From positions 186,001-250,000 of the forward strand of contig CAZSDU010000001.1 in the NCBI GenBank assembly GCA_964605775.1: a stretch of 64,000 nucleotides of DNA, written 5' to 3'. The position numbers were made by a program, and so were the translations under genes. This DNA is from CAZSDU01 sp964605775 (GTDB lineage: Bacteria; Bacteroidota; Bacteroidia; Bacteroidales; FEN-979). The notes beneath the pieces are model-generated. The model searched no databases. It had not been told where the DNA came from and was given only the letters and a program-made list of their open reading frames with translations. Numbering within the stretch: position 1 is the stretch's first letter; each line of letters opens with the position of its first letter. Shown piece by piece: positions 43,987 through 53,904 of the stretch.

Positions 43987-45330
43987 ATGAATTTTAAATC
44001 TCTTTTGATAAGTCTAGTGCTTTTCATCACCACCCTCCCGATTTTTGCCCAGGAACCATCTCCCCGTATCATCAGTTTGCAGGAATGCCTGAAGCTGGCG
44101 ATTGAGAATAGTCCAAGGTTGAAAATCAATGCACTTGAACAGCATAAATTGCACTACCGTTATAAAGAGACGGTGGGAGCAGGCTTGCCTCATATCAATT
44201 TCACAGGCTCTTTCGATGATTATGTCAGCCTGCCTACTCAACTCATTCCGGGTGAATTTTTCGGAAAGCCTGGTGAATTGATCCCCGTGCAGTTTGGTAC
44301 AACTTATAATCTTGCCGGAGCCCTGGATGCCAGTCAAATCATCTATAACCAGACCTATCTGGTTGGTATGCGTATGGCAAGACTAGCCATGGAACAAAAC
44401 AGGCTAGAATCGGAAAGGGTCAGGACTGAAGTGGTTTTTGAAGTGGCTCAAAGCTACTATACTGCACAAATTACCCTTAAGCAGGTCAGGAATTTGGAGG
44501 AAAACCTGAAGAAACTGGTTAAAGCAGAACAGATTGCACGAAGCCAGTACGAAAACGGCTTGATCAGGAAGGTTGATCTTGACCGAATTGTGGTCAATGA
44601 GCTGAATACACAAACTGCCATCGACCGTTTACAGGTAATGTATGAACAACAATTGAACATGCAGCGATACTTTATGGGTCTCGACCTGGATCAACCCATC
44701 GTTTTTTCTGATACGGTTGTTTCAGCCGGTATAAATCTGAATATGGCCAATGACCTTTCCGGTCACATCGATATCCGTATGCTGGAAAAGCAAAAACAGC
44801 TGGCTACCGCCAATATAAAAATGGATCAGTCGAAATACCTCCCTTCGGTAAATCTCATTGCTTCCATGAATTACCTTAACCAGAGCAATACTTATTATTT
44901 TTTCGGGAAATCAACCGATTGGTTCAATACCAGTCTGCTTGGTCTGAGGCTCAGCGTTCCTGTTTTCAACGGGTTTCAGAAAAGAAACAAGGTAAATCAA
45001 TCAAAAATAGAGCTCGATCAGCTTCATGTCAGTGAGGATAATGTGATCAGGGTGCTGAGCGTCACTTCAAAAGATGCCGCCAATCGCCTGAATAATGCCA
45101 TTAAAGACGAACTCAGGCAGCGTGAAAACATGAAGCTGGCGGAAAGGGTTTATTCCATTTCACAGGAACAGTATCAGAAGGGCGTGATTTCCCTGACCGA
45201 TCTGTTAAATGCAGAAACAGGATTGAGTGATTCCCAGACGAATCACTCCCTTGCTCTGGTACAAATGAAAATTGCCGAGCTGGAATATCTCAAAGCAAAC
45301 GGCCGGCTCCTTTCAATAATGAATAATTAA
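43987..45330 (+). CDS. TolC-family outer membrane efflux protein
   Basis: A 447-residue outer-membrane factor from the ATG at 43987 (MNFKSLLISL), chosen because a proper signal peptide (ending PIFAQ, residue 22) follows; the frame is open further up, but that part is not family sequence. The OEP duplication is visible: LQECLKLAIENSPRLK starts the first half, and the second half has QKQLATANIKMDQSKYLPSVNL, with the long coiled helices around AEQIARSQYENGLIRKVDL. It forms the outer channel of the RND pump encoded by the next two genes, 38 and 11 bp apart from each other. Confidence 0.93.
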   Translation: MNFKSLLISLVLFITTLPIFAQEPSPRIISLQECLKLAIENSPRLKINALEQHKLHYRYKETVGAGLPHINFTGSFDDYVSLPTQLIPGEFFGKPGELIPVQFGTTYNLAGALDASQIIYNQTYLVGMRMARLAMEQNRLESERVRTEVVFEVAQSYYTAQITLKQVRNLEENLKKLVKAEQIARSQYENGLIRKVDLDRIVVNELNTQTAIDRLQVMYEQQLNMQRYFMGLDLDQPIVFSDTVVSAGINLNMANDLSGHIDIRMLEKQKQLATANIKMDQSKYLPSVNLIASMNYLNQSNTYYFFGKSTDWFNTSLLGLRLSVPVFNGFQKRNKVNQSKIELDQLHVSEDNVIRVLSVTSKDAANRLNNAIKDELRQRENMKLAERVYSISQEQYQKGVISLTDLLNAETGLSDSQTNHSLALVQMKIAELEYLKANGRLLSIMNN

Positions 45331-45368
45331 GAATGAAGAATTAATAATTTCCTTACTATTTATTTGAC

Positions 45369-46430
45369 ATGAAACGTAATCTTATTATCGCCTTGATCAT
45401 CCTTGTCCTGGTTGGTGCCTGCACAGCCACGCTATTGTATAATAAAAAGAGGATTGACGAAAAGTCCCAACTTGACGGAAACCTGAAAACCATTCCGGTT
45501 TTCGTTACTTCATTGGCAATGAACAAAATGAGCGGAGATTTTCCAGCCAATGGATCATTTTCAGCCATTCATGAACTTACCGTTTCATCGGAAGGCCAGG
45601 GGAAAGTTGTCAACCTTTTGTTTGACATTGGTGATTTTGTAAAACGGGGTCAGGTTTTAGCGCATCTCGACGATGAAGTTTTGCGTAGCCAATATTCGCT
45701 TGCTCAGGCCTCCTGTGAAAAGGCCAGAACGGATCTTCAGAAATACGAAGGATTATTGAAAGAAGATGCCATTTCCAGTCAGCAGGTTGAAGATTCGCGT
45801 TTATTTCTGAAGAAATCAGAAGCTGACCTGGTAAGTCTGAAAAAGCAACTCGAAAATGCCACGATCAAAGCGCCCATTCAGGGAACGATTGTTAAACGTT
45901 TAATTGAAACAGGTTCCTTATTGATGCCGGGCTCCCCGATAGCGGAAATCGTTGATATCAGCAGGTTGAAATTCACTGCCCATGTGGCGGAAAGCGAAGC
46001 TGTTTTAATCCGTAACGGTCAAAAAGTAAACATCACTTCCTCTTTGTATCCCGGTATTCTATATCCTGGCACTGTTGTTTCGGTGGGCGTTAAGGCTGAT
46101 GATGCCCGACGTTTCCCGGTCGAAATAGAATTGGTCAATGACCTCCGCCACCCGTTGAAAGCCGGGATGTTCGGCACTGCTGGCTTTGGGCTGGGAATGG
46201 AGAGGGAATGCCTGACCATTCCGCGTCAGTCCATCATTGGAAGCATCAAAGAACCCAGGGTTTATGTGGTGGAAGGGAACAAAGCCATCCTGAAAAACAT
46301 CAGGATTGGATCCGCCGATGACCGCCAGGTCGAAGTATTGTCGGGACTCCGGGAAGGGGAACTGATCGTCACTTCCGGCCAGATCAACCTTGAGCATAAC
46401 TCCATGGTCACCATTGTCAACAATAAGTAA
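45369..46430 (+). CDS. RND efflux periplasmic adaptor (HlyD/membrane-fusion protein)
   Basis: A 353-residue membrane-fusion protein with an N-terminal anchor (about 4-22; a cysteine at residue 17 in VGACTAT could be a lipobox variant). It has the split lipoyl domain (VVNLLFDIGDFVKRGQVLAHLD and KAPIQGTIVKRLIETGSL) flanking a short alpha-hairpin (about 105-165), then beta-barrel and membrane-proximal domains (RQSIIGSIKEPRVYVV, GLREGELIVTSG). It links the inner-membrane RND pump to the TolC channel. Gene order TolC-adaptor-pump is typical for Bacteroidota; no regulator gene adjoins. Confidence 0.93.
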   Translation: MKRNLIIALIILVLVGACTATLLYNKKRIDEKSQLDGNLKTIPVFVTSLAMNKMSGDFPANGSFSAIHELTVSSEGQGKVVNLLFDIGDFVKRGQVLAHLDDEVLRSQYSLAQASCEKARTDLQKYEGLLKEDAISSQQVEDSRLFLKKSEADLVSLKKQLENATIKAPIQGTIVKRLIETGSLLMPGSPIAEIVDISRLKFTAHVAESEAVLIRNGQKVNITSSLYPGILYPGTVVSVGVKADDARRFPVEIELVNDLRHPLKAGMFGTAGFGLGMERECLTIPRQSIIGSIKEPRVYVVEGNKAILKNIRIGSADDRQVEVLSGLREGELIVTSGQINLEHNSMVTIVNNK

Positions 46431-46441
46431 CATCATCTTAT

Positions 46442-49400
46442 ATGAATATTGCAGAGCTATCGATTAAACGTCCTACACTGATCGTGGTCATCTTTACCGT
46501 GCTGACCTTCCTTGGACTGGTAAGCTATTTCTCTCTGAATTATGAGCTTCTTCCCAAATATTCCCAGCCGGTACTGGTTGTGGTTACCAATTATCCCGGG
46601 GCCTCCCCTTCTGAAGTGGAGAATTCGGTAACGAAAAAGATAGAAGATGCCATTTCTTCTCTTGAAGATATCGATAATATTCAGAGTACTTCATATGAAG
46701 GAGCATCGGTTGTCGTGATCATCTTTAAAAGCAGTGCCGATATGGACCGTGCGCTTGAAAATGCCACAAGAAAGGTCAGCAATATGGAGTATCTGCTTCC
46801 CAAAGACGTTCGTCCTCCCATCATCAATAATTTTTCGATGGATGACATTCCCATCATGCGACTGGGGGTAACGGCCAATATTCCGTCCACAGAGGTTTAC
46901 GACCTGGTAAAAAACAAGATCAAGCCCATGATATCCACCATTACCGGTGTATCCCAGGTGGATCTTGTGGGGGGGGAAGAAAGAGAAATCCGCATCAATG
47001 TCGACAATGAAAAGCTCCGGGCTCACAATCTCTCGATTCTTCAGGTCACCCAGGCCATACAGTCAGCCAATATGGAATTTCCTACCGGGAAGATCAAAAA
47101 CCAAAGCCAGGAAGTCATTATCCGTCTTTCCGGAAAATTTGCCAAGCTGGATGATATCCGGAATCTTATTTTGGCTACCAATCCCAATGGAAGCCAGGTC
47201 AGGCTGGAGGATGTTGCCGAAGTTCAGGATGCAAAACGGGAGACCAAGAGTATCAGCCGCATCAATGGAGAAAATTCTGTTGGGCTGATGATCTTCAAGC
47301 AACCGGATGGGAATGAAGTGGAAATTTCCAAAAAAGTCAAGGCATCCATTAAGCAGATTGAAAAAATATATGAGCCCCAGGGATTAAAGTTTGAGGTGGC
47401 CAACGACACTTCGGATTTTACCCTTGATTCAGCTTCTGCCGTGATGAAAGATTTGCTGCTGGCCATCTGCCTGGTGGCCCTGGTCATGCTTGTCTTTTTA
47501 CACAGTCTGCGTAACTCTTTCATTGTGATGGTTGCCATTCCGGCCTCACTCATCTCGGTATTTACTGCCATGTATGTACTGAATTTCTCCCTGAATATTA
47601 TTTCCATGGTCGCCATGTCGCTGGTAATAGGAATTCTCGTTGATGATTCGATTGTCGTGCTTGAAAATATATACCGACATATGGAAATGGGGAAAGACCG
47701 GCGTAAAGCGTCCATTGACGGAAGAAATGAAATCAACTATACAGCTGTTTCAATAACCATGGTCGATGTGGTGGTGTTTTTACCGATTGCCATCATCACC
47801 AGTATGATCTCCGGCATGTTGCGGCAGTTTGCCCTGGTCGTGGTATTTGCCACCCTGCTCAGTTTGTTTGTATCCTTTACGGTGACTCCGCTCCTTGCCT
47901 CACGATTGGCAAAACATGAACGTTTTCGTGAAGGAAGCTGGCTAAGCCGGGTCATCGCTGCATTTGAAGGATTTTTACATCGGTTTACTGAAGGCTATTC
48001 AGAGGTCATCGGCTGGGCGCTGAAACATAAATTCATCACCCTTGGCGTGGTTACATTCCTTTTTATTGCGTCTGTTTCTTTGGTGGTAACAGGCTTTATC
48101 GGAAGTGAATTTATTACGATGGGTGACAGGGGAGAAGTGATTATCACGATGGAATTACCCAAAGATGCCACCATTGAGCAAACCAATCAGGCAACCCTCC
48201 GTGCAGAGCAATATATCCGGAGCCTGCCGGTGGTTACCAGTGTTTTTACATCTGTCGGGAGTTCGACCAGTTTCTTTGGCGGAGGATCAAATGCTTATAA
48301 TTCGGAGATGCATATCAAGATGGTTGAAAAGGAGAAAAGGAAAATCACCTCCGAGCAATTTGCCCTGGACATGAAAAAGACGCTGATGACGATGTTCCCA
48401 GGGATTAAAATCAGATCAACCATCGTCTCTCTCATGGGTACTTCCGATATGGACCCCATTCAGATAGTGCTTAGCGGACCCAATATGGATACGCTGAACA
48501 AATATGCAGGGAAAGTAATGGAGGAAATGAAAAAAGTTCCCGGAACCTATGAAGTCAAACTTTCCGTGGAGGAAGGAAATCCGGAGGTGGATGTGCAATT
48601 GGATAAAAACAAAATGGCTGAACTTGGCCTGTTCACTGCCATGATTGGCATTACCCTCCAGAATGCTTTCAGCGGCAATACGGATGCCAAGTTCCGGGAT
48701 GGAGAAAATGAATATGATATCAACGTGGTGCTTGACCAGTTCGACCGAAATAGTATCGCGGATATTGCCAGTCTGAATTTCATCAATAATCGTGGACAGA
48801 CGATTCAGCTGAAACAGTTTGCCAGTATTCGTCCATCGAGTGGTACGACGATTCTGCAACGGTATAACCGTGTTTCTTCTGTTACGGTGAATTCCCAGGT
48901 CATCGGTCGTCCTGTAGGTTCGGTCGGGGAAGATGTCCTGGAACGGGTGAAGGGGATGAAACTTCCAAAAGAAGTCAATATCATTCCCGAAGGGGATATG
49001 AAATACCAGACTGAAGCGTTTGGAAGTCTGGGCATTGCATTCCTGGCTTCCATCTTATTCGTTTACCTCATCATGGTGGCTTTATATGATTCTTATATTT
49101 ATCCCTTCGTGGTGCTGTTCTCCATCCCACTTGCCATCATCGGTGCATTGCTGGCGCTTGGTTTGACGATGCAGTCACTCACTATCTTTTCCATCCTGGG
49201 TATGATCATGCTGGTAGGGCTGGTAGGAAAAAACGCCATTCTGCTGGTTGATTTTACGAACCAGATGAAGGCAGAGGGTCATAAAACCGTTGATGCCCTT
49301 ATCCTTGCGGGGAAAGTTCGTATGCGGCCCATTCTGATGACTACTTTTTCGATGATCTTTGGCATGCTTCCGATTGCTCTGGCTACAGGCGCCGGTAGTG

Positions 49401-49543
49401 AATGGAAAAACGGCATGGCCTGGGCGCTGATCGGCGGGCTGACAAGTTCCCTCTTTCTTACCCTGATCGTGGTTCCGGTTGTTTACCAGATATTTGATAA
49501 GATTAAAGAAAGGTTTTCCAGGAGGAGAATTCAAGGGTTGTAA
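46442..49543 (+). CDS. RND efflux pump permease (AcrB/HAE family)
   Basis: A 1033-residue inner-membrane proton antiporter with the expected two halves, each having a large periplasmic loop and six helices. The proton-relay aspartates are in GILVDDSIVVLEN (helix 4), and the matching helix-10 lysine is in VGLVGKNAILLVDF. The N-terminus MNIAELSIKRPTLIVVIF is standard. Substrates are probably amphiphilic drugs, detergents or lipids (HAE-type) rather than metals, because metal-site methionines of CusA are not evident. It ends the three-gene operon. Confidence 0.94.
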   Translation: MNIAELSIKRPTLIVVIFTVLTFLGLVSYFSLNYELLPKYSQPVLVVVTNYPGASPSEVENSVTKKIEDAISSLEDIDNIQSTSYEGASVVVIIFKSSADMDRALENATRKVSNMEYLLPKDVRPPIINNFSMDDIPIMRLGVTANIPSTEVYDLVKNKIKPMISTITGVSQVDLVGGEEREIRINVDNEKLRAHNLSILQVTQAIQSANMEFPTGKIKNQSQEVIIRLSGKFAKLDDIRNLILATNPNGSQVRLEDVAEVQDAKRETKSISRINGENSVGLMIFKQPDGNEVEISKKVKASIKQIEKIYEPQGLKFEVANDTSDFTLDSASAVMKDLLLAICLVALVMLVFLHSLRNSFIVMVAIPASLISVFTAMYVLNFSLNIISMVAMSLVIGILVDDSIVVLENIYRHMEMGKDRRKASIDGRNEINYTAVSITMVDVVVFLPIAIITSMISGMLRQFALVVVFATLLSLFVSFTVTPLLASRLAKHERFREGSWLSRVIAAFEGFLHRFTEGYSEVIGWALKHKFITLGVVTFLFIASVSLVVTGFIGSEFITMGDRGEVIITMELPKDATIEQTNQATLRAEQYIRSLPVVTSVFTSVGSSTSFFGGGSNAYNSEMHIKMVEKEKRKITSEQFALDMKKTLMTMFPGIKIRSTIVSLMGTSDMDPIQIVLSGPNMDTLNKYAGKVMEEMKKVPGTYEVKLSVEEGNPEVDVQLDKNKMAELGLFTAMIGITLQNAFSGNTDAKFRDGENEYDINVVLDQFDRNSIADIASLNFINNRGQTIQLKQFASIRPSSGTTILQRYNRVSSVTVNSQVIGRPVGSVGEDVLERVKGMKLPKEVNIIPEGDMKYQTEAFGSLGIAFLASILFVYLIMVALYDSYIYPFVVLFSIPLAIIGALLALGLTMQSLTIFSILGMIMLVGLVGKNAILLVDFTNQMKAEGHKTVDALILAGKVRMRPILMTTFSMIFGMLPIALATGAGSEWKNGMAWALIGGLTSSLFLTLIVVPVVYQIFDKIKERFSRRRIQGL

Positions 49544-49574
49544 TGGGAGAGTAGCTGGATTTTGTGCATTGTCG

Positions 49575-49582
49575 TATATTTG
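49575..49582 (+). promoter_or_regulatory. -7 element TATATTTG for the Nramp transporter
   Basis: TATATTTG, 18 bp before the ATG at 49601, matches TAnnTTTG. No -33 TTG at a proper distance is visible. Confidence 0.5.
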
Positions 49583-49600
49583 ACATCCTAAACCAGACGG

Positions 49601-50863
49601 ATGTTACCCGGCTTCATCAAAGATCTTCGGAGGAAAGACCATAAACCCCGATACGGGGCATTGGATATTTTTAAATATATTGGCCCGGGTTTACTGGTCA
49701 CGGTTGGTTTCATTGATCCCGGAAATTGGGCATCCAATATTGCTGCGGGCTCAGTGTATGGTTATTCGTTGCTTTGGATGGTCACTTTATCTACGGTTAT
49801 GCTGATCATTCTTCAGCATAATGTGGCACACCTGGGCATCGCCACCGGTTTATGCCTTTCTGAAGCCGCCAACAAATACACTCCCTCATGGATCTCACGA
49901 CCTGTGCTTATTTCTGCTATGGGCGCTTCCATTTCCACTTCCCTGGCAGAAATCCTGGGAGCAGCAGTCGCGCTGAACATGTTATTCAATATTCCGATTC
50001 CGGCCGGGGCTTTACTGTCTTTTGTTTTTGTGCTGATCATGCTGCTCACCAATTCCTATCAGAAAATCGAAAAGATTATCATCGCTTTCGTCTCTATCAT
50101 AGGATTGTCCTTCCTTTATGAACTCAGCCTTGTCAATGTTGATTGGGTACAGGCCGGAATAGGCTGGGTTAAACCAAACATTCCTCAGGGATCCATCATC
50201 ATTGTCATGAGTGTTCTGGGCGCTGTGGTCATGCCGCATAATCTTTTCCTGCATTCAGAAGTGATCCAAAGCCGGCAATGGAACCTTGAAAATGAAGCAG
50301 TCATTAAGCGGCAACTGAAATATGAATTTGTGGATACCTTTCTGGCCATGATCGTTGGCTGGGGAATCAACAGCGCCATGATCCTTCTGGCAGCCACTAC
50401 TTTTTTTATCCATAAAACACCGGTCAATGAGCTTCAACAGGCTGGCAGCATCCTTAGTCCACTGTTGGGAAACAGCGCCTCTATCGTTTTTGCCATAGCT
50501 TTGCTGTTTGCCGGGATTGCTTCCACCATCACTTCCGGCATGGCCGGTGGATCCATTTATGCCGGATTTCACGGAGAACCTTACGACATTCATGACAATC
50601 ATTCCAGACTCGGAGTAATCATTTCATTGCTAATCGCCTTGCTCATTATTTTTCTGATCCGGGATCCTTACCGAGGACTGATTATTTCTCAGATGTTGCT
50701 GAGTGTTCAACTGCCCATCACAATTTTCTTACAAATCTACCTTACATCATCCCGGAAAGTAATGGGAAAATATGTCAACCATCCATATACCACCTGTCTT
50801 TTACTTCTGATCGGCGCAACGGTGACTTTCCTGAACATCCTTTTACTGATCAGTATCTTCTGA
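49601..50863 (+). CDS. Nramp-family divalent metal ion transporter
   Basis: A 420-residue, 11-helix inner-membrane symporter for manganese or ferrous iron. Both signature metal-binding loops are intact: DPGNWAS in helix 1 (about residues 40-46) and MPHNLFLHSEV in helix 6, with the metal-selective methionine. The GMAGGSIYAGF segment near helix 9 is also characteristic. The metal cannot be told from sequence; Mn2+ is most usual for bacterial MntH, but I do not give the symbol without more evidence. It stands between the RND operon and the PHP/GT39 pair with its own promoter. Confidence 0.92.
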   Translation: MLPGFIKDLRRKDHKPRYGALDIFKYIGPGLLVTVGFIDPGNWASNIAAGSVYGYSLLWMVTLSTVMLIILQHNVAHLGIATGLCLSEAANKYTPSWISRPVLISAMGASISTSLAEILGAAVALNMLFNIPIPAGALLSFVFVLIMLLTNSYQKIEKIIIAFVSIIGLSFLYELSLVNVDWVQAGIGWVKPNIPQGSIIIVMSVLGAVVMPHNLFLHSEVIQSRQWNLENEAVIKRQLKYEFVDTFLAMIVGWGINSAMILLAATTFFIHKTPVNELQQAGSILSPLLGNSASIVFAIALLFAGIASTITSGMAGGSIYAGFHGEPYDIHDNHSRLGVIISLLIALLIIFLIRDPYRGLIISQMLLSVQLPITIFLQIYLTSSRKVMGKYVNHPYTTCLLLLIGATVTFLNILLLISIF

Positions 50864-50871
50864 ATTCTCAT

Positions 50872-50879
50872 TACCTTTG
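50872..50879 (+). promoter_or_regulatory. -7 element TACCTTTG for the PHP/GT39 pair
   Basis: TACCTTTG fits TAnnTTTG and lies 16 bp before the ATG at 50896. No -33 TTG visible at the expected distance. Confidence 0.5.
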
Positions 50880-50895
50880 CACTTTACTCCCTGTG

Positions 50896-52125
50896 ATGAA
50901 GATGCTTAAAAAAATATTGACGTTTTGCGGATATGTAATGGCGGCATTCATTTTCCTGATCATTATCATCTATCTGCTGACCCCGGTTTATCACTTCCCT
51001 GAACCTCAGCCATTCAGTGGTGATCAGTACTTCAATCCCTATAAGGAGATGGACAGTACGCACTGGCAAAAAGCCAATTTTCACTTTCACACCCGTGCCT
51101 GGGCAGGGCTGACCAGTGGCAGACTGAATACCCACCATGCATTTTATGAAACTTACACTCAACTGGGTTATCATGCTCCCCAGATTTCAAATTACCAGAA
51201 TATTGATGATTATTTCCGCGATTCTGTGTTTTATATTCCCTGTTATGAACATGGTTACGGACTTTTGAAAAAGCATCAGTTGCTGATCGGATCCAGAAAA
51301 GTTCTTTGGATGGATTATCCCTTTCACCAGAATGTCAATCACCGGCAGCATATCATCAACCTGCTGAGGCCCGATAATGAAATCATCGCCCTTGCTCATC
51401 CCGACTGGGAAAACGGATATCCCGAACGGGACCTGAAATACCTCTCCAACTATGACCTTATTGAGGTTTTAAACCATAACTGGCGATCGGTTCCCCTATG
51501 GGATGTTGCCCTTTCTTCCGGACATCCGGTTTTCATTGTTGCTGATGATGATTCTCATGACATCACCGATCCTTATGAAATCCAGCGTTGTGTTACTTTC
51601 ATCAATGTTCCCATAAACCGGGGATCTGAACTGATTGATGCGCTGAGAGCTGGAAAAGCTTACGGGGCAGAGATCTATATGCTGGATGGGGAAAATTTTG
51701 CCCAGAAGGCCATTCGTGCCCAACAAATACCCCGATTAAACTCCGTTCAGATGAAGGGGGATACCTTACAGGTTTCGGTCAGCGAAAAAGCATTTAAAAT
51801 CAGTTTCATCGGTCAGCATGGAAAAATTATGAAAAACACTTATCATTCCTCCTCTGATCACTACCTGTTCAAGCCGGAAGATACATATATCCGCGTTGAA
51901 GTCACTTTTCCGGTTTATTTTGCCTATCCGAAAGTGGGTGCAGGAACCAGGTTTTATTTGAATCCTGTTTTCCGCTATGACGGAAATACACCCGTGAATT
52001 CACTTCAGGCCACCATTGACCCGGTAAGGACCTGGAGTTTGAGGTTGCTTGGCGGGGCATTCATGATCCTGGCCATTCTTCTCATCTGGAAAATGAAGCA
52101 GAAAAGAAGTTTCAGGAAAAACTAA
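50896..52125 (+). CDS. Membrane-anchored, divergent PHP-domain-like protein
   Basis: A 409-residue protein with helices at both ends (about 13-33 and 375-397), placing the middle domain outside the cytosol or at the membrane face. The domain resembles the PHP phosphoesterase family: FHFHTRAW for motif I, EHGYGLL for the second metal block, LAHPDWENG for the HP motif and DDDSHDI for the final metal motif. The usual TDHD motif after strand 2 is replaced by SNYQNID, so part of the metal site may be changed. The ATG at 50896 is preferred to the GTG at 50893. It is 2 bp from the GT39 gene; a joint role in glycan or lipid work is inference. Confidence 0.7.
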   Translation: MKMLKKILTFCGYVMAAFIFLIIIIYLLTPVYHFPEPQPFSGDQYFNPYKEMDSTHWQKANFHFHTRAWAGLTSGRLNTHHAFYETYTQLGYHAPQISNYQNIDDYFRDSVFYIPCYEHGYGLLKKHQLLIGSRKVLWMDYPFHQNVNHRQHIINLLRPDNEIIALAHPDWENGYPERDLKYLSNYDLIEVLNHNWRSVPLWDVALSSGHPVFIVADDDSHDITDPYEIQRCVTFINVPINRGSELIDALRAGKAYGAEIYMLDGENFAQKAIRAQQIPRLNSVQMKGDTLQVSVSEKAFKISFIGQHGKIMKNTYHSSSDHYLFKPEDTYIRVEVTFPVYFAYPKVGAGTRFYLNPVFRYDGNTPVNSLQATIDPVRTWSLRLLGGAFMILAILLIWKMKQKRSFRKN

Positions 52126-52127
52126 AC

Positions 52128-53894
52128 ATGCCCTCAGAAAAGAAAATATACTGGGCCCTCGGCATTCTCCTCCTGGTATCCGCTGTGATTCGCGGTCTGA
52201 TCGCTGCATCCATTGAACTGGGCAATGATGAGGTATATTATTGGACCTATGCCTGCTATCCTGATCTTAGTCATTTTGATCATCCTCCCATGGTGGGGCT
52301 GGTCATACAGTTTTTTACTTTAAACCTCCTGCTCGACAGTGAGTTTTTTCTGAGGCTTGCCTCCGTGGTACTGGGGACCCTGAGTACTTTTCTGATTTTC
52401 CTCATCGGGAAAAAGATTAAAAACAGTCTGACCGGGCTATATGCCGCATTTTTATACACTGCCTCCTTTTATGGTTTTATTTTATCCGGGACTTTTATTT
52501 TGCCCGATACTCCTCAGGGATTTTTCTGGCTTGGGACGATGTATTTGCTGACTCGTTCCTTGCCTGATGAAAACCTTGGGATGAAAAGCAGAAATTTTCT
52601 TTTTGCTGCCGGGGTGATTGCCGGATTCGCGCTGTTGTCGAAATATCATTCCTTTTTTCTGCTGGCCGGTGTTTTTATGTATATCATACTATACCATCCA
52701 AAATGGTTGCTCGTCAAAGAAACTTACCTGGCTTTTCTGGTCAGCATCCTGATTTTTTCACCGGTCGTCATCTGGAATGCCGATCATGGCTTTATCAGCT
52801 TTACTTTTCATGAAAACAGGGTTGATCCGGCTGGTTCGGGGATAAAAATCCAATACTTCCTGACAGAACTGGTCGGACAATTTTTTTACAATAATCCTGT
52901 AAATATTGTCATCATTATATCGGCATTTTTCGGATTGTTAAGAGGAAAACGATTTCTTGAAGCAAAGTATCTGAGACTTATCCTCTGGATCAGTTTACCG
53001 CTGCTTATCATTTTTACCGGGTTTTCCCTGTTTCGTTCCACCTTACCCCACTGGACAGGCCCTGCATATTTCGGTCTGATTTTGGTAGCATCGGCTTATC
53101 TTGCTCATCCTAAAAACGCGGACCAAAAAAAAAATCTTATCCCCTGGCCCATTGTGATCTCTCTCTGTTTGTTATTTGGAGTTACTTCAGTGGCCGTAAC
53201 CCAGATCCGTTACGGATGGATTCCCTTAAAAAAATGGAAAGTTGATGATGTCACCACAGATCTGGCCGGTTGGAAACAATTGGGGGATAAATTTGCCCCT
53301 CTGGCCAAATGGGATGAAGACCATTACCTTGTGGCCAAAAACTCCCCCATTCTTACCTTTCGCTGGTTTCCAGCTGCCAATTTCGACTATTATATCGGCC
53401 GGAGGATCCATAAAAACGTATTTGCCATTGGGGAATTAGAAAGGATTCATAAATATTTCTGGATCAATAAGACCCGTGGCAACCTGAGGAAAGGGAGTGA
53501 TGCCTGGTATATCGCCCTGAGCGACGATTATGAAGATCCTAAAAAACTCTACGGCAAATCCTACGAAATCATTCTCCCTTCTGACACTATTCCCATCCTT
53601 AGGGGAAGGGACACCATCAGGTTAGCCTATGTTTACCGACTGCTCGGGCGAAAAGATGATTTGATTTTCACTCCTTCGGATACCGTCAGAAAATCAAAAT
53701 TTCAAACGCAGATGGATACCCTGATCTATTTGAATCAGCAAATCCGATCTGATCCCACCATGATGAAAATTCTTGAAAAAAGAGCCTGGCAACAGGGACT
53801 TCTGCTTGACGATTTGATCCGTATGGAAGCCTTACGGATCATGCGCGGACAACCCCCTGTAAATTTACCGGTAACAGATACACTGAAACATTAA
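52128..53894 (+). CDS. GT39/ArnT-like membrane glycosyltransferase
   Basis: A 588-residue polytopic protein of the PMT/ArnT (GT-C) superfamily, which transfers sugars from polyprenyl-phosphate donors to lipids or proteins on the periplasmic side. The first loop carries the acidic active-site motif ELGNDEVYYWTYA followed by LSHFDHPPMV, as in PMT_2 proteins. About 11 helices fill residues 8-395, and a soluble C-terminal part (about 400-588) follows. It is adjacent (2 bp) to the PHP-like membrane protein and probably translated from the same message. Donor and acceptor are unknown. Confidence 0.88.
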   Translation: MPSEKKIYWALGILLLVSAVIRGLIAASIELGNDEVYYWTYACYPDLSHFDHPPMVGLVIQFFTLNLLLDSEFFLRLASVVLGTLSTFLIFLIGKKIKNSLTGLYAAFLYTASFYGFILSGTFILPDTPQGFFWLGTMYLLTRSLPDENLGMKSRNFLFAAGVIAGFALLSKYHSFFLLAGVFMYIILYHPKWLLVKETYLAFLVSILIFSPVVIWNADHGFISFTFHENRVDPAGSGIKIQYFLTELVGQFFYNNPVNIVIIISAFFGLLRGKRFLEAKYLRLILWISLPLLIIFTGFSLFRSTLPHWTGPAYFGLILVASAYLAHPKNADQKKNLIPWPIVISLCLLFGVTSVAVTQIRYGWIPLKKWKVDDVTTDLAGWKQLGDKFAPLAKWDEDHYLVAKNSPILTFRWFPAANFDYYIGRRIHKNVFAIGELERIHKYFWINKTRGNLRKGSDAWYIALSDDYEDPKKLYGKSYEIILPSDTIPILRGRDTIRLAYVYRLLGRKDDLIFTPSDTVRKSKFQTQMDTLIYLNQQIRSDPTMMKILEKRAWQQGLLLDDLIRMEALRIMRGQPPVNLPVTDTLKH

Positions 53895-53904
53895 CCTTGA
53901 AGTT

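Noticed and set aside
45317..45350. AT-rich repetitive-looking stretch between tolC and the adaptor gene
   Set aside because: The short ATAATGAATAATT-like pattern is low complexity and too degenerate to call a repeat or terminator.
47224..47736. A 170-codon minus-strand ORF
   Set aside because: It lies within the RND permease gene and its sequence is the complement of conserved transporter codons.
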